NCBI GenBank assembly: GCA_014796735.1
Contig: JAAVIG010000133.1
Location: 1 to 16,535 of the forward strand
Reading direction: 5' to 3'
DNA from: Oscillospiraceae bacterium
GTDB lineage: Bacteria; Bacillota; Clostridia; Oscillospirales; Ruminococcaceae
DNA: 16,535 nucleotides
Every line of letters starts with the position of its first letter. The first letter of the stretch is position 1. The notes below the pieces were generated by a model. The model had not been told where the DNA came from. It saw only the letters and a program-made list of their open reading frames with translations, and did no database searches. Shown in pieces: positions 1 through 6,403 of this stretch. Both the position numbers and the translations under genes were made by a program.

Positions 1-6
1 ATAACA

Positions 7-486
7 ATGAAAAAAGAATACACCTTTAAGAAAATAATCCCCGACGAATTTGACAAGCTTAAGCCCCTATTCGGAGACAACGAAGAAAAGTGGCTCAAAT
101 ATCGGGCGGGCAGATTGGAGCAATTTGAAAAAAACGATATTGACGTATACGTTATCGAGTATGACGGCGCATTTATAGGAGAGGTATCCGCGATCTATTC
201 ATGTCACAGTCTGCCCAATGAAGCTATCCCCAATGTAAGGGCTTATTTTGAGGCTTTCAGACTTGAAAAGGAATATCAGTGCAGGGGATTGGGTCAAAGG
301 CTGATGAATTATGTGCTTGACGATTTGAAAAGCCGCGGGTATACCGAGTTTACAATAGGCGTTGAGGACGATAATGAGATAGCGAAGCATATATATTTTA
401 AATTAGGGTTTACCGAGGCAATCAACCGCGGACATGGGAATGAATTTGATCCTTGCGAGTATACGCTTTATTTAAAAAGAAATTAA
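7..486 (+). CDS. GNAT-family N-acetyltransferase
   Basis: This 159-residue single-domain protein has the size and layout of a GNAT acetyltransferase, which moves an acetyl group from acetyl-CoA to an amine. The pyrophosphate-binding motif A is visible near residues 92-97 as QCRGLG (Q/R-x-x-G-x-G), after a strand-rich region with ExxFIGEVSAIY at about residues 54-65. The C-terminal part IAKHIYFKLGF (about 126-136) is the usual motif B helix that ends with the LGF turn. No signal peptide or membrane segment is seen, so it should be cytosolic. The start is the first ATG; only six bases precede it, so its ribosome site and promoter cannot be judged. It leads a run of seven same-strand genes, with 49 bases to the next. 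The acceptor substrate cannot be told from sequence; an antibiotic, an amino acid or a protein N-terminus are all possible. Confidence 0.88.
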   Translation: MKKEYTFKKIIPDEFDKLKPLFGDNEEKWLKYRAGRLEQFEKNDIDVYVIEYDGAFIGEVSAIYSCHSLPNEAIPNVRAYFEAFRLEKEYQCRGLGQRLMNYVLDDLKSRGYTEFTIGVEDDNEIAKHIYFKLGFTEAINRGHGNEFDPCEYTLYLKRN

Positions 487-535
487 AAGGAATATAATCC
501 TTTAAAGATAACAAACAAGAAAGAGGGCTGCACAT

Positions 536-988
536 ATGGAAATTAAACGCTATACAAAAAACGAGATCGACGATGTGATCAACTTTGAGCTTGATCTCAG
601 AAAAGAAGAGACCTTCTGGGGATGGACGATCAACAGCGAATATAAGGAAAACGTAAAAAACAGCTTTGATGATATTAGATTTGAAAATTCCGTTTCATTG
701 CTTGCATACATAGACGGCAAGGTAGTGGGAAGAATAGATTCCTCTTTGATTTGCAGTCACTTTGACGGTACGATAAAGGCATATCTTGATTGGATATGCG
801 TACTGAAAAGCTATCGTCACAGAAAGATCGCGCAGGAGCTGTTGGCGGAGTTAAGAAAAATTTTAAAAAACGAGTATAAGGTCGATACCTTGATCGCTTT
901 AATGGCAAGAAATTACGAAGCGCAAAAGTTTTACCGTTCCATTGAAAATGCAGATGTGCATGACGAGGGGATTTGGATAGAATGCTGA
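536..988 (+). CDS. GNAT-family N-acetyltransferase, divergent motif A
   Basis: This 150-residue protein is a second GNAT-type acetyltransferase. The fold signature is visible: a strand SLLAYIDGKVVGRID (about 53-67), then LDWICVLKSYRHRKIAQELL (about 83-102), then a motif B helix ending in AQKFYRSI (about 129-136). The acetyl-CoA loop reads RHRKIA where the family usually has R/Q-x-x-G-x-G/A, so the first glycine is replaced by lysine. This occurs in some real members but lowers confidence in activity. The start ATG follows GAGGG about eight bases upstream. It does not closely resemble the 159-residue acetyltransferase before it or the 272-residue one two genes downstream, so the three are unlikely to be recent duplicates. 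The substrate is unknown. Confidence 0.82.
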   Translation: MEIKRYTKNEIDDVINFELDLRKEETFWGWTINSEYKENVKNSFDDIRFENSVSLLAYIDGKVVGRIDSSLICSHFDGTIKAYLDWICVLKSYRHRKIAQELLAELRKILKNEYKVDTLIALMARNYEAQKFYRSIENADVHDEGIWIEC

Positions 989-1067
989 GCGAATGACTGT
1001 ATGTAGCTTGGCGTTGCGTCGATATTGAGGAAGACCCTGAATCCGTAAAGAACAAGAGGGGAAAATA

Positions 1068-1682
1068 ATGAAAAAAATAGTTGAATACATAAAAGGCCGC
1101 TACGATCCGCTTTCGGTTATTGTATACGGTTCCTTTGCCGACGGCTCCAATAATGAGCACAGCGATTTTGACGCTTTGGTTATCGTAAAAGACGGCGAAA
1201 AGCTTCACGACGTTTCCTTTGTGAACGAAATTCAGCTTGATGTATTTGTATATCCCGTTTCTTATTTTAAAAATGATTTTGACTGCGCCGAGATCATTCA
1301 GATATTTGACGGTAAAATAATTATGGATAGTGACGGTGTGGGAGAAAAGCTCAAAGAAAGAGTAAACGGGTATCTGGAAAGCCTTCCTTACAAAAAGACG
1401 GCAAAGGAAAACAGAGAGCAGGTGGAGTGGTGCAAAAAAATGCTGCTGAGAGCCAAGCGGAAGGACGCCGAGGGAATGTTTCGGTGGCACTGGCTGTTGA
1501 CCGAAAGCTTGGAGATTTACTTTGACCTTTTGGGGAAAATGTATTTCGGCCCAAAGAAAAGCTTAAGGTATATGAAAGAAAATCAGTCCGCTGCTTTTGA
1601 GCTGTACAGTGCCGCGCTTCAAAACTTGGATTATGGGGTGTTGGAGCGGTGGATAGGATTTCTTGACAGTGTTGCGGAATAG
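1068..1682 (+). CDS. Nucleotidyltransferase-domain protein
   Basis: This 204-residue protein belongs to the MNT/aminoglycoside-nucleotidyltransferase-like branch of the polymerase-beta fold. The core motif is complete: YGSFADGSNNEHSDFDALV at about residues 20-38 gives G21-S22 and the metal ligands D33 and D35. A third carboxylate is probably D58 in the strand IQLDVFVY. The C-terminal half (about 95-204) is helical and may be the substrate-binding bundle seen in lincosamide and aminoglycoside nucleotidyltransferases. Such enzymes transfer a nucleotide from an NTP to a hydroxyl on a small molecule or protein. There is no partner resembling an HEPN antitoxin/toxin next to it, which argues against an MNT-HEPN toxin pair. 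AGAGGGG lies about five bases before the ATG. A role in antibiotic modification is possible but not shown. Confidence 0.83.
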   Translation: MKKIVEYIKGRYDPLSVIVYGSFADGSNNEHSDFDALVIVKDGEKLHDVSFVNEIQLDVFVYPVSYFKNDFDCAEIIQIFDGKIIMDSDGVGEKLKERVNGYLESLPYKKTAKENREQVEWCKKMLLRAKRKDAEGMFRWHWLLTESLEIYFDLLGKMYFGPKKSLRYMKENQSAAFELYSAALQNLDYGVLERWIGFLDSVAE

Positions 1683-1729
1683 GAACCTGTCTTCACAAGC
1701 TTACGCGCACATTTTATGAGGACAGGTTC
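1683..1729 (+). repeat. Intergenic hairpin between accessory genes
   Basis: Positions 1683-1695 pair with 1717-1729 (GAACCTGTCTTCA with TGAGGACAGGTTC; 13 pairs including one G-U) around a 21-base loop. It begins right after the nucleotidyltransferase stop codon and ends before the ribosome site of the next gene. It is followed by TAAAAAGG rather than a U-run, so it is not a classical forward terminator. It may be an mRNA-stabilising hairpin, a degenerate dispersed repeat, or an old element end. Confidence 0.55.
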
Positions 1730-1748
1730 TAAAAAGGAGAATTGAAAA

Positions 1749-2567
1749 ATGTTTAAAATCTATAACAGCGGAAAAGAATTTATAGAGGAAAACAGGGAAA
1801 TTTTTGATAAATATCCCCTTGAAACCGTTTTTTTCGAGGGCAACGCCAATTCCATGTACGACGATATGTCAGAGGGCTTTGCGGTAAAGGCTTACGAAGA
1901 AAAGGGCTTTTTGCTTGCTATACGCTATCTTGATTTTTCAATGGTGCTTTTCGGCGACAGCCGCTTTTGCGGAGAGTTAGCGGAGGGACTGTATCAGAAT
2001 AATTTAACTTTTACTCAGCTTTTGGACGCGGGCGGACATGCCGACGCGTTTTTTGAAAGCTACGAAAAAGCGGCTGGAGGAACTCACAGGCTTTTGCGAA
2101 AAATGGATATTATGAAATGTCAAAGCTTGAAAAATGCTGATACAAGCGAAGTCAAAGCCGTTGATATGTCGGACATTGAGGAGATCGCGGAGCTTAACGT
2201 GGAATTTTCAAGGGAAGCGTTAAGTGAAGAATATGATTACAATTACGCTTTGGAGAGAGTAAAAAGCCAAATTGCCGAGTACTATGCGATTTTAAGGGAC
2301 AGCAGGATCGCGGCAATAGCAAAGAAAACAAGGGAAACGGACAGACTTTGCGGAATTTCCTTCGTTTACACCCGCAAAGAGTACAGAGGGCAGGGCTTGG
2401 CGGGAAAGGTGGTTGCATTTATCACAAAAAGTATATTAGACAGCGGAAAGCTGCCATATCTTTACGTTGATAAAAGCAATCCTATCTCAAATCATCTTTA
2501 TTTGAGTTTGGGCTTTGAGTACGTTGATCCGCAGACGGAATACAAATATATTTCGGAGAAAAAATAA
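1749..2567 (+). CDS. Two-part GNAT (FR47-like) acetyltransferase
   Basis: This 272-residue protein has an N-terminal half of about 130 residues without recognisable catalytic motifs. It is followed by a standard C-terminal GNAT domain. Motif A is visible at about residues 207-217 as EYRGQGLAGKV (R-x-x-G-x-A), preceded by the strand LCGISFVYT. It ends in the motif B segment NPISNHLYLSLGFEYV (about 240-255). This arrangement matches FR47-like acetyltransferases, in which the N-terminal part is a degenerate GNAT copy or a substrate lid. AAAAAGGAG lies eight to nine bases before the chosen ATG. The gene lies just downstream of the hairpin at 1683-1729, and 11 bases separate its stop from the next start, so it is probably cotranscribed with the hydrolase that follows. 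The acyl acceptor is unknown. Confidence 0.84.
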   Translation: MFKIYNSGKEFIEENREIFDKYPLETVFFEGNANSMYDDMSEGFAVKAYEEKGFLLAIRYLDFSMVLFGDSRFCGELAEGLYQNNLTFTQLLDAGGHADAFFESYEKAAGGTHRLLRKMDIMKCQSLKNADTSEVKAVDMSDIEEIAELNVEFSREALSEEYDYNYALERVKSQIAEYYAILRDSRIAAIAKKTRETDRLCGISFVYTRKEYRGQGLAGKVVAFITKSILDSGKLPYLYVDKSNPISNHLYLSLGFEYVDPQTEYKYISEKK

Positions 2568-2578
2568 GAGGTATTAAA

Positions 2579-3340
2579 ATGTCGGACTGGTTCACAATAG
2601 ATAAAATCGATCCCGAAACATATATAATAAGCGAATACCGCCACTGGGAGGAAACTCACGCGTACCTTTTAAACGGAACGGAACGCAGCCTGCTTATAGA
2701 TACGGGCTTGGGAATAAGCAATATTTACGATGAGGTCACAAGGCTTACCGACAAGCCTGTAACCGCTGTCGCTACGCATATTCACTGGGATCACATAGGC
2801 GGACACAGGTATTTTCCCGATTTTTACGCCCATGAGGAGGAATTAAACTGGCTGAACGGCGAATTCCCGTTATCCGATGAAGTGATAAAGAAAATGGTGA
2901 TAGACCGCTGCGACCTGCCCGAGAATTTTGACTTAAACAAATATGAGCTTTTTCAGGGCACTCCCACAAAGGTTTTGCGGGATAATGACAAAATAGATAT
3001 AGGCGGGCGGGTCATTGAGGTATTGCATACTCCCGGTCATTCTCCGGGGCATATGTGTTTTTGCGAGAGCGGGAGAGGCTATTTATTTACGGGTGATTTA
3101 GTGTATAAGGATACATTGTTTGCCTACTACCCATCAACCGATCCAGCCGCTTACCTTGCTTCCCTTAAAAAAATTGCGGCACTTGACGCAAAAAAGGTAT
3201 TCCCCGCGCATCATTCACTTGATATTCAGCCAGAGATCGTTGTAAGAATGAGAGACGAGTTACAAAAGTTGCAGGAGTTGGGAAAGCTTTGTCACGGTTC
3301 GGGTACGTACGATTACGGGGATTGGGCGATTTGGCTTTAA
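2579..3340 (+). CDS. Metallo-beta-lactamase-fold hydrolase
   Basis: This 253-residue protein has the full metal-binding set of the metallo-beta-lactamase superfamily. It carries H67-I-H69-W-D71-H72 (HxHxDH), H154 in HTPGHSPGH, D173 in FTGDLVY and H211 in FPAHHS. A di-zinc or di-iron centre is therefore expected. The sequence resembles the glyoxalase II/general MBL-fold hydrolase branch rather than true beta-lactamases. There is no signal peptide, which makes a secreted antibiotic-destroying role unlikely. It starts 11 bases after the preceding acetyltransferase gene, with an AGAGG ribosome site about seven bases upstream of ATG. Likely substrates are thioesters, phosphodiesters or lactones; none can be chosen from sequence. 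No metal ligand is missing, so it should be active. Confidence 0.9.
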   Translation: MSDWFTIDKIDPETYIISEYRHWEETHAYLLNGTERSLLIDTGLGISNIYDEVTRLTDKPVTAVATHIHWDHIGGHRYFPDFYAHEEELNWLNGEFPLSDEVIKKMVIDRCDLPENFDLNKYELFQGTPTKVLRDNDKIDIGGRVIEVLHTPGHSPGHMCFCESGRGYLFTGDLVYKDTLFAYYPSTDPAAYLASLKKIAALDAKKVFPAHHSLDIQPEIVVRMRDELQKLQELGKLCHGSGTYDYGDWAIWL

Positions 3341-3362
3341 TTCTTGAAAGAAAGGTAAAAAA

Positions 3363-3878
3363 ATGGTAATTCTTATTGCAGGTGCTTCTCATACGGGCAA
3401 AACCTTGTTATCTCAAAAGCTGCTCGAAAAATATAAAATCCCCTATCTTTCGATAGACCATTTAAAAATGGGACTTATACGAAGCGGCAAAACCGACCTG
3501 ACCCCAAATGACGACGACAAGCTGACGCCTTATCTTTGGGGTATTGTCAAAGAAATAATCAAAACCGCCGTTGAAAACAGTCAAAATCTTATAATTGAGG
3601 GAATGTACATTCCCTTTGACTGGGAAAAGGATTTTGACGAAGAATATTTAAAGGAGATACGATTTTACTGTCTTGTTATGTCTGAGGATTATATAAAAAA
3701 GCATTTTGAGGATATAAAAAGGCATGCAAGTGCAATTGAAAACAGATTGGACGATTCGGAATTAAGTATGGAATGGCTGCTTCGGGATAACGGATCAAAT
3801 TACGAAGCCTGCAAAAAATACGGCTGTAATTGTATTTTAATAGATGATGAATATAATGCGGATATTGAATTAAAATAG
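3363..3878 (+). CDS. P-loop ATPase/kinase-like protein
   Basis: This 171-residue protein opens with a Walker A loop, GASHTGKT, at residues 7-14. A short adenylate-kinase-like layout follows: YLSIDHLKMGLIRSG (about 28-42) could bind substrate, and LIIEGMYIPFDW (about 91-102) has the position of a Walker B/lid-start strand in small nucleotide or metabolite kinases. Helical, charged sequence then runs to the C-terminus. It most resembles uncharacterised AAA_33/zeta-toxin-like small-molecule kinases. No antitoxin-like small gene is adjacent, so a zeta-toxin role is not favoured. The ATG is preceded by AAAGGT at about six bases. It lies 22 bases after the hydrolase and 16 bases before the radical SAM gene, so cotranscription is likely. 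The phosphate acceptor is unknown. Confidence 0.78.
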   Translation: MVILIAGASHTGKTLLSQKLLEKYKIPYLSIDHLKMGLIRSGKTDLTPNDDDKLTPYLWGIVKEIIKTAVENSQNLIIEGMYIPFDWEKDFDEEYLKEIRFYCLVMSEDYIKKHFEDIKRHASAIENRLDDSELSMEWLLRDNGSNYEACKKYGCNCILIDDEYNADIELK

Positions 3879-3894
3879 AAAGGAATGAAGCAAA

Positions 3895-4515
3895 ATGACG
3901 ATTTTTTACGAATATGACGGCAAGCTGTACGCCAACATCACAAACAAATGCCCATGCGCCTGCACCTTTTGCATACGTAAAAACAGCGATAGTGTCGGCG
4001 GTAATGACAGCCTGTGGCTTGAACATGAGCCGAGCTTCGAGGAGATAAAGGAAGCCTTTGACAGCTTTGACAAAACGGGGCTTTCAGAGCTGGTTTTCTG
4101 TGGCTACGGCGAGCCCATGATGCGAGCGGATATTTTGCTGAAAACGGCGGAATACGTTAAGGCTAACACCGATATGACAATACGGATAAACACAAACGGA
4201 TTGGTGGCTTTAATGGATCCTCTTTTTGACATTTCCTCCCTGAAATTCAAAATAGATAAGGTTTCGATAAGCTTAAACGCTTCAAATCCCGATAAGTATT
4301 TCCAAATCACCAACCCGAAATACGGCTTGCCCTCCTATAACTCCATGCTGAATTTTGCTTTGAGAATACAGGAATTTGTGCCCGATGTTTCCTTTACGAT
4401 AGTTGACTGTGATCTGAGCGATGAGGAAATCGAGCTTTGCAGAGAAAGAGCAAAAGACGTTGGTATTCCTTTAAGGATAAGGCACTATGTAAGGGATAAC
4501 GAAAAGTACGAATAA
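3895..4515 (+). CDS. TatD-associated-type radical SAM protein
   Basis: This 206-residue protein is a compact radical S-adenosylmethionine enzyme. The cluster motif CX3CX2C is C19, C23 and C26, with an extra cysteine at C21 inside the motif. The following strand contains LVFCGYGEPMMR (about 67-78), the GGEP-like SAM-binding motif. Later strands such as IRINTNG (about 101-107) and KVSISLNA (about 122-129) fit the partial TIM barrel. The sequence resembles, from memory, the small radical SAM family named for its association with TatD nucleases; no tatD gene is visible within 3.9 kb upstream or 12 kb downstream. There is no auxiliary cluster domain. AGAAAGGAATG lies upstream of the chosen ATG. 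Its reaction is not known to me; a function in nucleic-acid or metabolite repair would be a guess. Confidence 0.85.
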   Translation: MTIFYEYDGKLYANITNKCPCACTFCIRKNSDSVGGNDSLWLEHEPSFEEIKEAFDSFDKTGLSELVFCGYGEPMMRADILLKTAEYVKANTDMTIRINTNGLVALMDPLFDISSLKFKIDKVSISLNASNPDKYFQITNPKYGLPSYNSMLNFALRIQEFVPDVSFTIVDCDLSDEEIELCRERAKDVGIPLRIRHYVRDNEKYE

Positions 4516-4528
4516 ATCAGTATAAGAC

Positions 4529-4574
4529 TTGACAAACACATATCATTTTGCTATACTGATAATAGTAACTATTA
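4529..4574 (+). promoter_or_regulatory. perR promoter with Fur-family operator
   Basis: A -35 TTGACA (4529-4534) and a -10 TATACT (4552-4557) are separated by 17 bases. Directly after the -10 is a perfect 7-1-7 palindrome, TAATAGT-A-ACTATTA (4560-4574). This has the geometry of Fur/PerR boxes (consensus for PerR TTATAAT-N-ATTATAA). Binding there would cover the transcription start of the PerR gene, so autorepression is the natural inference. Confidence 0.8.
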
Positions 4575-4595
4575 CTGTTTAGGCGGCTTTTTGCT

Positions 4596-4979
4596 ATGAA
4601 AAATTCCAGACAGCGTACTTTGATTCTCGAAACTATAAAAAACAATCCTATCCACCCCACCGCAAAAGAGGTGTACAATCAGGCAAGGGAGAAATGCCCC
4701 AATATAAGCTTGGGTACTGTTTACCGTAATTTAAGCGCGCTTTCCGAATTGGGTCTGATAAAGCATATCGCGGTGTCCGACGGCTGCGACAGGTACGACG
4801 GCAGGCTTGACAGACATTTTCACCTGATTTGCAGCGGCTGCGGCAAGGTAAAGGACGTAGAACTCGAAAAGTACTTTGCTCTTGAAAGGTACGCGGAGGA
4901 GCAGACGGATTATAAAGTCGATGAGATCGATATTGTTATGAGGGGATATTGTCCCGAATGCAGAAAAACGCTTTTTTAA
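4596..4979 (+). CDS. perR: Fur-family peroxide-sensing repressor PerR
   Basis: This 127-residue Fur-family regulator keeps every residue that defines PerR. The regulatory metal ligands of Bacillus subtilis PerR (H37, D85, H91, H93, D104) correspond here to H20, D68, H74, H76 and D87, all at a constant offset of 17. The structural zinc cysteines are C79, C82, C119 and C122. The aspartate at 68 (PerR) rather than glutamate (Fur) supports peroxide sensing through iron-catalysed oxidation of the two histidines. The recognition helix is in the segment ISLGTVYRNLSALSELGLIK (37-56). Its N-terminus is about 17 residues shorter than in B. subtilis, common in clostridial members. AGGCGG lies about nine bases before ATG. 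The operator at 4560-4574 implies autoregulation. Targets elsewhere cannot be seen, and no matching box was spotted in the other promoters of this window. Confidence 0.9.
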   Translation: MKNSRQRTLILETIKNNPIHPTAKEVYNQAREKCPNISLGTVYRNLSALSELGLIKHIAVSDGCDRYDGRLDRHFHLICSGCGKVKDVELEKYFALERYAEEQTDYKVDEIDIVMRGYCPECRKTLF

Positions 4980-4985
4980 ATATTA

Positions 4986-5144
4986 ATACTAAATCTCAAT
5001 AAAAATCAGACAAATCCAACGACCGGGGCGTCCCTGATTTGCGTCAGCCCGACTTGAAATATGCGCATATTTCTGCGTCGGGACTTCCTTGATCAGGAAC
5101 GCCCCGCCCGCCGTATTTGTCTTATTTTTATCGAGAATTAGTAT
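4986..5144. repeat. 159-nt nested quasi-palindrome (MITE-like)
   Basis: The outer arms 4986-5015 and 5115-5144 are inverted copies matching at 27 of 30 positions. Inside them, 5025-5037 pairs with 5093-5105 (12 of 13), 5048-5053 (CCCGAC) pairs with 5077-5082, and the centre 5056-5073 is a perfect 18-base palindrome. The whole can fold into one long hairpin on either strand. There is no open reading frame inside. Size, terminal inverted repeats and position just seven bases past the perR stop fit a miniature inverted-repeat element or other dispersed palindrome. A clear target-site duplication is not visible beyond a possible TA. It could also end perR transcripts or protect their 3' end. Confidence 0.7.
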
Positions 5145-5148
5145 AAAA

Positions 5149-5190
5149 ACAGGTGCTTCCGCAGTTTTAATGCGAAAGCACCTGTTTCTT
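5149..5190. terminator. Bidirectional rho-independent terminator
   Basis: A stem of 15 positions (5149-5163 with 5171-5185, one C-A mismatch) closes a seven-base loop. It is flanked by an A-run on the left and TTTCTT on the right, so U-rich tails follow it in both directions. It lies nine bases past the stop codon of the minus-strand gene 5194-6174 and after the perR unit. It therefore separates two convergent transcripts. Confidence 0.85.
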
Positions 5191-5193
5191 AAT

Positions 5194-6174
5194 TTAAAAT
5201 TTTAAGCTATCCTTAATTTGTCGGATAATCCGATCTTTAATTGTTTCACTGTTAATATCAAGACCGTCCATTATCTCCTCGGTGATGTCGTCAAAATCAA
5301 CTTCGTCCTCAATGCGTTCCCTTATGCTGTCCATGATCTCGTTAACGTCAATATCAATATTGATACCATTGCCGCTGTTGTAATTTTGCGTATGCTGCAC
5401 ATAGTTTACGACGGGAATATCGGGGAAAACTTTACTTGACCACCATGAGTTTCTCGGAAATCCCTCGCTGAAAATAATGTTATGCCTTTGAGGCACTCCC
5501 TCCGGAGGCAGATCCTCGGGAAGATTATTATAGCTTTCGGGGGCTTCTGCTTTGATAATGGTGGTATAAGCGCGCATGGAAATAAAGCTTAATTTTGTGT
5601 AGCACGCATCGCCCGTGTTAAAGGGGATACGATAAAGATACCAGCCCTTGTAATGCCTTTCATACCGTATGAAGCTGCGGCTCAGATTGTAGACATAACG
5701 ATTTTCATGGTCGTTGTCGAAAATAATATCCAGTCGGCAGGTTTCATTTCCTGCGTCGTTTTCTCCGCCGTTAAGCCAGAAAACAAACTCATAATCGGTA
5801 TTTTTATCGAGAACCATATCGGCGGTATCGATCTGTGACCAGTCCCAGCTCCAGTTTCCGATAGTATAAGCTTCGGTAAGTCCGCTTCCGAACGGATTGG
5901 AAATAAAGGAACGGTCGGCTTTCGTGTTGGTGCAATCCTTGTTGGGCTTAAAGCTTCTCGGATTAAAGTAAAGAAGCTTCGCTCCGCTTTGCTCTTTCGC
6001 TTCCGGTACGGTTACCGGTTCATTGGCGCGGAGCAGATCGCCGCCTGTTTGTATCGTTTCCACTGCGGTATTTTCGTTTGCTGCCGCAGTCTGTTTTTCG
6101 ATGACCTCGCCTGTTTCCACGGAAACGGTAACGGTATTGTTATTGTTGTCAGTGATATTTAAAGTGTTGTTCAT
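5194..6174 (-). CDS. Uncharacterised Trp/Asn-rich beta protein
   Basis: I do not recognise a named family. From the ATG at 6174 the product has 326 residues. The first 70 are low-complexity and rich in Asn, Thr, Ala and Glu. The middle (about 70-260) is rich in aromatic and beta-strand sequence, for example NWSWDWSQID, DYEFVFWLNGG and HYKGWYLYRIPF. This recalls a jelly-roll or carbohydrate-binding module. The last 55 residues are an acidic, helix-forming tail (IDIDVNEIMDSIRERIEDE and onward). There is no signal peptide, transmembrane segment or obvious catalytic motif. GGAGG lies five bases before this ATG, but the frame continues upstream with protein-like sequence, so this may be an internal methionine and the full protein may be 380 residues (see 6175-6336). 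It is transcribed from its own promoter at 6456-6484 and ends at the terminator 5149-5190. Confidence 0.75.
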   Translation of the reverse strand: MNNTLNITDNNNNTVTVSVETGEVIEKQTAAANENTAVETIQTGGDLLRANEPVTVPEAKEQSGAKLLYFNPRSFKPNKDCTNTKADRSFISNPFGSGLTEAYTIGNWSWDWSQIDTADMVLDKNTDYEFVFWLNGGENDAGNETCRLDIIFDNDHENRYVYNLSRSFIRYERHYKGWYLYRIPFNTGDACYTKLSFISMRAYTTIIKAEAPESYNNLPEDLPPEGVPQRHNIIFSEGFPRNSWWSSKVFPDIPVVNYVQHTQNYNSGNGINIDIDVNEIMDSIRERIEDEVDFDDITEEIMDGLDINSETIKDRIIRQIKDSLKF

Positions 6175-6336
6175 ATTATCCTCCGTATAAGGCGTAACCG
6201 AACAGCCTATAAGACGAATTTCGTTCTCACCGACCCGCTCAGCCCGCCCCTTTTTTATTAAACCTTTTGCCCTTTTAGGGTAAGTGCTTGTGAGCTTATT
6301 TCCGAATTCGTCCGTTACAATTACGTTTTTTTCTAT
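6175..6336 (-). other. In-frame N-terminal extension lacking a standard start
   Basis: Upstream of the ATG at 6174 the same frame stays open and encodes 54 residues from an ATA codon at 6336-6334. They begin IEKNVIVTDEFGNKLT, continue with TYPKRAKGLIKKGRAERVG and end PYTEDN just before the methionine. From memory this resembles a small N-terminal module (VTDEYG...YPKRAKGLVK.GRA...) found in clostridial proteins, where the first residue is Met. No ATG, GTG or TTG exists in this frame between the upstream TAA (about 45 bases before the ATA) and 6174. An AAGGGGG ribosome-like site lies nine bases before the ATA. Either ATA is used as a rare start, or a G-to-A change destroyed the original start, or there is a sequencing error. 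The GGAGG before 6174 is then simply Glu-Asp coding sequence. Confidence 0.65.
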
Positions 6337-6371
6337 GGGTTTCTTCCCCCTTGCAACTTGATTTTTATGTA

Positions 6372-6403
6372 CCTTTAAAGCAGTAAAGATTGAGCTTTAA
6401 AGG
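6372..6403. other. Leader hairpin of the minus-strand gene
   Basis: CCTTTAAAGC at 6372-6381 and GCTTTAAAGG at 6394-6403 are perfect inverted copies of ten bases around a 12-base loop. They lie in the roughly 110-nt leader between the minus-strand promoter (6456-6484) and the ATA at 6336. No U-run follows on the minus strand, so it is not a simple terminator. Its role is unknown. Confidence 0.5.

Noticed and set aside
675..1490. A 271-codon open frame on the minus strand.
   Set aside because: It lies opposite two well-supported forward genes, has no ribosome site and encodes a Phe/His/Arg-rich sequence typical of antisense frames.
1068..1682. Reading the nucleotidyltransferase as the antitoxin/toxin half of an MNT-HEPN pair.
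   Set aside because: No adjacent small HEPN-like gene exists, and the protein is longer than typical MNT antitoxins.
2579..3340. Naming the MBL-fold protein a beta-lactamase.
   Set aside because: It lacks a signal peptide and resembles general MBL-fold hydrolases; only the metal ligands are shared.
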